From an uncultured Clostridia bacterium (GTDB lineage: Bacteria; Bacillota; Clostridia; TANB77; CAG-508), in assembly GCA_934178475.1 (NCBI GenBank), contig CAKPQH010000015.1, forward strand, positions 1 to 27,848: DNA of 27,848 nt. The letters are read 5' to 3'. Shown here in pieces: positions 23,341 to 27,848 of this stretch. The notes under the pieces are model-generated. The model ran no database searches. It was given only the letters and a program-made list of their open reading frames with translations, and was not told the origin of the DNA. Position 1 is the first letter of the stretch; the number at the start of each line of letters is the position of its first letter. Both the position numbers and the translations under genes were made by a program.

Positions 23341-23399
23341 AAAAAGTACTAAGTATAGATGTATTAAACAAAAAATACAAATATACGAGGTACTTTTTT
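23341..23399 (+). terminator. Long terminator hairpin with symmetric internal loops
   Basis: Three stacked helices: AAAAAGTAC with GTACTTTTT, GTATA with TATAC, and TGTATT with AATACA. They are separated by small matched loops (TAA/GAG, GA/AA), and the whole ends in a T-run. It terminates the pilin-like gene. Confidence 0.8.
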
Positions 23400-23414
23400 A
23401 GTATAAAGGAGAAT

Positions 23415-23444
23415 TTTGCAAAAATAGTAAAAATATGCTATAAT
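23415..23444 (+). promoter_or_regulatory. Promoter with extended -10
   Basis: TTTGCA (23415-23420), an 18-base spacer and TATAAT (23439-23444) preceded by TGC. Confidence 0.65.
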
Positions 23445-23493
23445 TATAGTGTACGAGGGAATAACAGACGAAAGAAAAAAGGAGGAGTTTATT

Positions 23494-24132
23494 ATGAAAA
23501 AGAAAATATGGAAGAAAGTATTAATTATAATACTAATTATTTTGGCAATATTATTAATAGACGTAGCAAGAAAAACATTTATTATTTATAAAATAAGAGA
23601 AAAAAGTAAGGAATATTCAGATTGCAATAATTATTATAAAGAAGCAAAATATTTAGCTGAAGATGCAACAGTTGAATGTATAAGAAAAGATAATATAGCT
23701 ATATTTAAAAGAACATCTAAAGATGGAACTAGAATGATATACTATGGAGATGGATATAATTGGATAATTGTAGATACAGTAAATGATGAAGGAGTTGTTT
23801 CGAAAGCAGCGGTAAAAATCAAACAAGAAGGTGTTTTATTTTTACCAATATTAAATGCAGATGCTTTTGGATTTGAAAACTTATGGCAGACAATTAAATT
23901 TGCATGTGTTACATTAATTACTACTGAAAACGTAGATGGTGAAGAATGTTATAAAGTTTATGCAGGAAAAGATTATATAACATATGTTAGTAAAGAAACT
24001 GGATTAAGTAAAAAAATAATAAATGGAAGCTTAGATGTGGAAATTATTAAATACAGACTAAATGATGTGAAAGATGAGGAAGTGGAACTTCCAAATTTAG
24101 ATGGATTTAAAATAGAAGAACAAAATAACTAA
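23494..24132 (+). CDS. Membrane-anchored protein of unknown function (possibly LolA-like fold)
   Basis: The product is 212 aa from the ATG at 23494 (AAGGAGGAG upstream); an in-frame GTG at 23449 has no SD. A basic start and one N-terminal membrane span (VLIIILIILAILLIDVA) leave the rest outside. That part is beta-rich with stretches like IAIFKRTSKDGTRMIYYGDG and ECYKVYAGKDYITYVSKETGL. This latter pattern (a substrate-binding strand, then Y.. KETGL) is common in LolA-like or signal-peptide-anchored clostridial proteins that sense or bind lipid, but homology is not proven. It has its own promoter and terminator. The function is unknown. Confidence 0.75.
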   Translation: MKKKIWKKVLIIILIILAILLIDVARKTFIIYKIREKSKEYSDCNNYYKEAKYLAEDATVECIRKDNIAIFKRTSKDGTRMIYYGDGYNWIIVDTVNDEGVVSKAAVKIKQEGVLFLPILNADAFGFENLWQTIKFACVTLITTENVDGEECYKVYAGKDYITYVSKETGLSKKIINGSLDVEIIKYRLNDVKDEEVELPNLDGFKIEEQNN

Positions 24133-24150
24133 AAATATATGACAAAGAAA

Positions 24151-24184
24151 TTAAGAAGTTAGATTATTTTCTAACTTCTTTTAA
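24151..24184. terminator. Bidirectional terminator between convergent genes
   Basis: AAGAAGTTAG (24153-24162) pairs with CTAACTTCTT (24171-24180). TTTT follows on the forward side and AATTTCTTTG on the reverse side, just past the reverse-strand spoIVA stop. It serves both genes. Confidence 0.75.
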
Positions 24185-24186
24185 AA

Positions 24187-25666
24187 TTATAAAATTATAC
24201 AAATTAATCCTCCACTACCTTCATTTACAATTCTTTCTAATGTTTCTTGAAGTTTCATTTGTGCTTCTTCTGGCATTTTACCAAGTTTTGCTTGTAAACC
24301 TTCATTAACAAGTTCATGTAAGTTTTTACCAAATATATTTGATTCCCAAATTTTCTTAGGATCATTTTCAAATTCAGAAAGTAGGTAATTAACAAGTTCT
24401 TCTGATTGCTTTTCAGAACCAACAATTGGAGAAACTTCAGTTTCAATGTTTGCTTTTATAATGTGAAGAGATGGAGCAGTTGCTTTTAATTTAACTCCAA
24501 ATCGAGAACCTTGTTTAACCATTTCAGGTTCGTCTAAAATAAGTTCATCTATTGAAGGAGTAACAATACCATAACCTTTTCTATTAACTTCTTCTAAAGC
24601 ATATGCAATTTTATCATATTGTTTTTTAGTTCTTGATAAATCATTGATGATATAAAATAAATCCCCTTCATTTTTTACATTTACACCTGTCATTTCACTT
24701 AATACTTTATAGAATAAATCTTCTTGTAATGTAATTGATATATTAATTATACCACTTCCAAGTTGAATGCTATCTATAGAGCTATTAGTAATAATTTCAG
24801 TTTTAGCAATTTTTTGAGAACATGAATTAATTTCTTTTAGTAAAGTAATATTATTAAAAGCATCTTGAATTTCAGTGTATAATTCTTTTTTCAAAGGATG
24901 ATTCATTTCTAATCCGTTAATCCAATTTGGAAATTTAAAATTAATTTGACTAACTGGAAATTCATATAAAATATTAGAAAAGATATTGTTTATATCATCA
25001 ATTGAAAGTTCTTCACAATTGATTGGTATAACTGTTGAATTGTATTTCTTGTTTAAAGTTGAAGCTAAATTCATGGTTTCAGTTGCATTAGGATTGCTAC
25101 TATTAAGTAAGATTATAAAAGGTTTGTTAAGTGCTTTTAGTTCATTTACAACACGTTCTTCTGCTTGAATATAATCTTCTCTTTGAATATCGGTAACAGA
25201 TCCATCTGTAGTAATTAAAATACCAATTGTAGAATGCTCTTCTATAACTTTTTTAGTTCCTATTTCTGCAGCTTGTTCAAAAGGAATTTCCTCTTCGAAC
25301 CAGGGAGTTTTAACCATACGAGGCTTATCATCTTCCAAATATCCAATACTATTTGGTACAAGATACCCTACACAATCTACTAGTCTTGTTTTTAAATTCA
25401 ATTTGTTATCGATAGTAATATTTATTGCTTCATTAGGTACAAATTTAGGCTCTGTTGTCATAATAGTCTTCCCACCTGCACTTTGAGGCAATTCATCTTG
25501 AGCACGTTCTTTTTTATATTGATTATCAATATTAGGGATAACAAGTAAATCCATAAATCTTTTTATAAAAGTTGATTTACCGAGTTCTAACAGGACCTAC
25601 AACTCCCACATATATATCACCATTTGTTCTTTTGGCAATACTTTCATATAATCCTAGATTTTCCAT
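24187..25666 (-). pseudogene. spoIVA: Stage IV sporulation protein A, frameshifted in the Walker A motif
   Basis: SpoIVA is an ATPase that polymerises on the forespore surface as base of the spore coat and cortex. The reverse strand reads ATG at 25666 (GGGAGG ten bases before) as MENLGLYESIAKRTNGDIYV then GVVGPVRT, and then hits a stop (CGG TAA). Removing one extra base at 25582 (G on the forward strand) gives GPVRTGKSTFIKRFMDLLVI and joins the 455-aa frame to a 492-aa protein. That is the length I recall for B. subtilis SpoIVA. The rest is very like SpoIVA (ERAQDELPQSAGGKTIMTTEPKF, with KFVPN after it; LVDCVGY; DEPEMVKQGSRFGV; terminal NEGSGGL.IIL). The insertion breaks the P-loop, so the gene as written cannot make an active ATPase unless it is a sequence error. 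Confidence 0.9.
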
Positions 25667-25714
25667 CTATATATAACCTCCCTTTATTCGATGTTTGTAC
25701 AAAAAACTTTAGTA

Positions 25715-25743
25715 ATTTATATGATGATTTTTTAAAAATATAA
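25715..25743 (-). promoter_or_regulatory. Possible sigma-E-type promoter of spoIVA
   Basis: On the reverse strand TTATATT (25743-25737), a 13-base spacer and CATATAAAT (25723-25715) resemble the sigma-E pattern (ATATT, CATACAnT) with about two mismatches in the -10. spoIVA is a known sigma-E gene in B. subtilis, so position supports it. Confidence 0.4.
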
Positions 25744-25811
25744 CTAGTATTAAATAAAAAAGTATGTTATTATAAATAAAAATAATTTTAAATTTTAGGA
25801 GAAAAAAGAAA

Positions 25812-26129
25812 ATGCTAAGGAATTTTACTGTAATAGATGAAGAATTTATTTGTGATAATTGTGGAAGAAAAGTTCCAAAATTAGGTTATTCATGTAGAAA
25901 TCATTGCCCATATTGTTTACATTCAAAGCATGTTGATATAAATCCGGGAGATAGAGCCGAAGAATGCCAAGGAGATTTAGAACCGATAGGATTAGAAATA
26001 AATAACAAAAAAGGTTATGTTATTATCTTTAAGTGCAAAAAATGTGGACAAATAAGAAGAAATAAAGCAGCAGAAGATGACGACATGGATTTAATTATAA
26101 AATTAAGTAAAAATGATTTTCCAAAATAA
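25812..26129 (+). CDS. RNHCP domain protein
   Basis: The product is 105 aa. A zinc-binding protein: FICDNCGRKV, the signature SCRNHCPYCLHSKHVDI and a C-terminal FKCKKCGQIRRN (paired CxxC). This is the RNHCP family (PF12647), named after the Arg-Asn-His-Cys-Pro run, typical of Firmicutes and of unknown function. Gene intact, with SD TTAGGAG before the ATG. It is divergent from spoIVA and three bases from the end of its reading frame a disrupted permease gene region begins, so they may share a transcript. Confidence 0.92.
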   Translation: MLRNFTVIDEEFICDNCGRKVPKLGYSCRNHCPYCLHSKHVDINPGDRAEECQGDLEPIGLEINNKKGYVIIFKCKKCGQIRRNKAAEDDDMDLIIKLSKNDFPK

Positions 26130-26162
26130 AAGTGCATATAAAAGTAAAAAGAGGAGATACAA

Positions 26163-27278
26163 ATGAAATTAAAAGAGGGGATAATAAATTTCGTAAAAAA
26201 GAAGTAGTATTAACAGTTGCAATTATATTTACAATAATTACTTGCTTTTTTGTACCAATAGATAAAGAATACTTAAGTTATTTTGATTATGATACATTGA
26301 TTTGTTTGTTTTGTATGCTAGCAGTAGTTGCTGGACTTAAAAGTACAAATGTATTTGAATTAATATCAAGAAAAATGATTGGTTGTATTTAATACAAGAA
26401 GAGCGGTCATATATTCATTAGTTTTTGGAACATTTTTCTTTGATATGATAGTTGCAAATGATATGTCATTAATAACGTTTTTGCCACTTACATATATTGT
26501 TTTACATTCAACTAAAAATGATAAATATTTAGCATTTACATTTATAATGCAAACTATTGCGGCAAATATGGGAGGAATGATTACACCATATGGAAACCCA
26601 CAAAATTTGTATTTATATTCATATTATAATATACCTACAACAGAGTTTTTCAGTATTCTGTTAGTACAATCAATAACTGTTGCCGTGTTGCTTTATATTT
26701 GTTGTGATTTTGTTAAAAATGAACCTTTAAAATTAAAAGATAATTCAAAAATAAATATACATAAAAAAGAATTATATATTTATGCAATTTTATTTATTAT
26801 AGTAATATTAAGTATATTTAGAATAATACCACACATAATTACACTACTAATTATAGTTATTACAATTTTAATAATAGATAGAAAAAGATTTAAAGATGTA
26901 GATTATGCTCTTATTGCAACTTTTTGTGTGTTTTTTGTTTTTTCAGAAAATATCGCAAGAATAGATGTAATAAAGAATTTTATATCACAGATTGTAGTTA
27001 AAAATACTTTGCTTGCAGGTATAGTTTCATGTCAATTTATTAGTAATGTACCTACTGCAATATTTTTATCAAAATTTACAACAAGCTACAAAGAACTACT
27101 TATATCTGTAAATATTGGATCTTTAGGAATATTAATTTCATCACTTGCAAGTCTAATTACGCTTAAAGAATTTTTAAAACACCAACCAAAAAATTTTGGA
27201 AAGTATTTATTAATGCTTACTATATTTAACACAATGTTTTTGGGAGTGCTTTTGATAGTTACAAGATTGCAAGTGTAG
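26163..27278 (+). pseudogene. SLC13/ArsB-type anion permease gene with two frameshifts
   Basis: The probable start is ATG 26163 with GAGGAG seven bases before. It reads MKLKEGIINFVKKK then a stop at 26205. A one-base loss in the six-A run (26195-26200) would give VKKEVVLTVAIIFTIITCFF, then VPIDKEYLSYFDYDTL, the normal start of this family. A second break at about 26378-26382 needs one base removed to join KMI to VFNTRRAVIYSLVFGTFFF. The rest (299 aa) is an intact membrane transporter with the motif FFFDMIVANDMSLITFLPL, then NMGGMITPYGNPQNL, a citrate-transporter-like domain. About 370 aa if repaired. As written it cannot make a full-length carrier. The first break could also be recoding (see findings). 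Confidence 0.8.
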
Positions 27279-27362
27279 AAGAGATAAGATGAAAAATATA
27301 ATATAAAAATATTGCCAAAACTTTACAATAAAAATACAATTTTAAAAGATAAATAGATTTTA

Positions 27363-27391
27363 TTGACTTGTAAAACGAATTGTTTTAAAAT
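27363..27391 (+). promoter_or_regulatory. Promoter of the second pilin-like gene, with a dyad in its spacer
   Basis: TTGACT (27363-27368), a 17-base spacer and TAAAAT (27386-27391). The dyad AAAACGAATTGTTTT lies in the spacer (27372-27386), a place where a repressor could block RNA polymerase. Confidence 0.65.
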
Positions 27392-27500
27392 TTAAGATAT
27401 ATGAATGTAAAATTAGAAACATTGAAAATAAAGTAAATATGCATAAAATAAAAACAAAGAAGAAAAGATAAAATGAAAAAACAGAAGTAAAGGAGAAAAA

Positions 27501-27848
27501 ATGAAAAAAGATTTTAAAGGTATTACATTAATAGCATTAGTAATAACGATAATAGTATTGTTAATTTTGGCAGGAATAACAGTAAGTATGATAACAAATC
27601 AAGATGGAATATTAAATAAGGCAATTAATGCAAAAAAAGCAAACGAAGAGGCTGCTAAAAGAGAACAAAAACAGTTAACAGAATTAAGTGAATTAATAGA
27701 AAATAATGGAGAAGCAAGTTTAATAGGATATAATGAAGAAAAGAAAACAAATAGTCCGAGGATAACAGGAGGCACATCAGAAGAGTCAGGATTGATACCA
27801 ATAAAGTATAATGGAACAAACTGGGTAGTATGTTCAGAAACAGATAAA
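27501..27848 (+). CDS. Pilin-like surface protein, 5' part (cut by window end)
   Basis: ATG at 27501 with AAAGGAG five to six bases before it; the frame is open to the edge (116 codons). The N-terminus FKGITLIALVITIIVLLILA then GITVSMITNQDGILNKAINA is a close copy of the pilin-like signal in the gene at 21879, again without the glutamate at +5. The charged helix follows (KKANEEAAKREQKQLTELSE). The last visible part (SGLIPIKYNGTNWVVCSETD) looks like the start of an extracellular domain often seen after this signal in clostridial proteins. A long untranslated leader (about 100 bases) separates it from its promoter. Confidence 0.8.
   Translation, partial: MKKDFKGITLIALVITIIVLLILAGITVSMITNQDGILNKAINAKKANEEAAKREQKQLTELSELIENNGEASLIGYNEEKKTNSPRITGGTSEESGLIPIKYNGTNWVVCSETDK

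Noticed and set aside
26132..26162. GTG at 26132 as start of the permease
   Set aside because: The GTG frame gives an unlikely charged leader, while the ATG at 26163 has GAGGAG in place and gives the normal family start once a single base is restored.

Overview
The window looks like chromosome from a low-GC, endospore-forming Clostridia-type Firmicute, probably one of the little-cultured gut lineages. The evidence is very AT-rich DNA with A/T-ending codons, strong AGGAGG-type ribosome binding sites, TTGACA/TATAAT promoters, U-tailed hairpin terminators, a class B sortase with an SPKTG substrate, a spoIVA gene, and two pilin-like proteins with GITLIAL N-termini. No tRNA, rRNA, CRISPR array, transposase or complete prophage was seen.

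Layout. (1) 1-2960: the tail of a membrane-protein gene, then a large protein with ten zinc-ribbon repeats split five and five around a PD-(D/E)XK-type nuclease core, then a structured, terminator-ended stretch that may be a small RNA. (2) 3163-7187: a reverse-strand amine-dehydrogenase-like gene, a base-composition outlier gene of unknown function with its own promoter, leader and terminator, and a reverse-strand double-HTH regulator. (3) 7421-11142: a surface module with a wall-anchored protein ending in SPKTG, a class B sortase and a membrane-anchored protein of unknown function. (4) 11275-12936: an AbrB-like regulator followed by an ABC-2 type exporter (ATPase plus permease). (5) 13070-15236: a DUF6323/DUF6179 pair and a membrane-bound HTH/zinc-ribbon regulator. 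(6) 15361-19520: a run of eight small unrelated enzyme or accessory genes on one strand (two GNATs, DUF1697, a 67-aa protein, MmcQ/YjbR, SGNH hydrolase, NUDIX, YbaK-type deacylase). (7) 19595-19779: a MerR-style promoter driving only a remnant of a carboxymuconolactone decarboxylase gene. (8) 19946-21633: PAP2 phosphatase, DgkA-type kinase and deoC, with a plausible role in undecaprenyl-phosphate recycling. (9) 21700-24132: a 42-codon small gene, a pilin-like protein with GLUG-type repeats, and a membrane-anchored protein. (10) 24187-27848: spoIVA (reverse) with a one-base insertion in its Walker A motif, an RNHCP protein, an anion-permease gene broken by two opposite frameshifts, and the start of a second pilin-like gene cut by the window end.

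Main points for a second look are the symmetric zinc-ribbon/nuclease protein, the unexplained structured RNA at 2837-2961, the autonomous GC-outlier cassette at 4413-5330, the small gene at 21700-21828, the MerR-type promoter left on a gene remnant, and three single-base indels within 0.8 kb (25582-26382). One of these indels falls on a perfect A AAA AAG slippery heptamer. The indel cluster could be local sequence error, gene decay or, for that one site, recoding.
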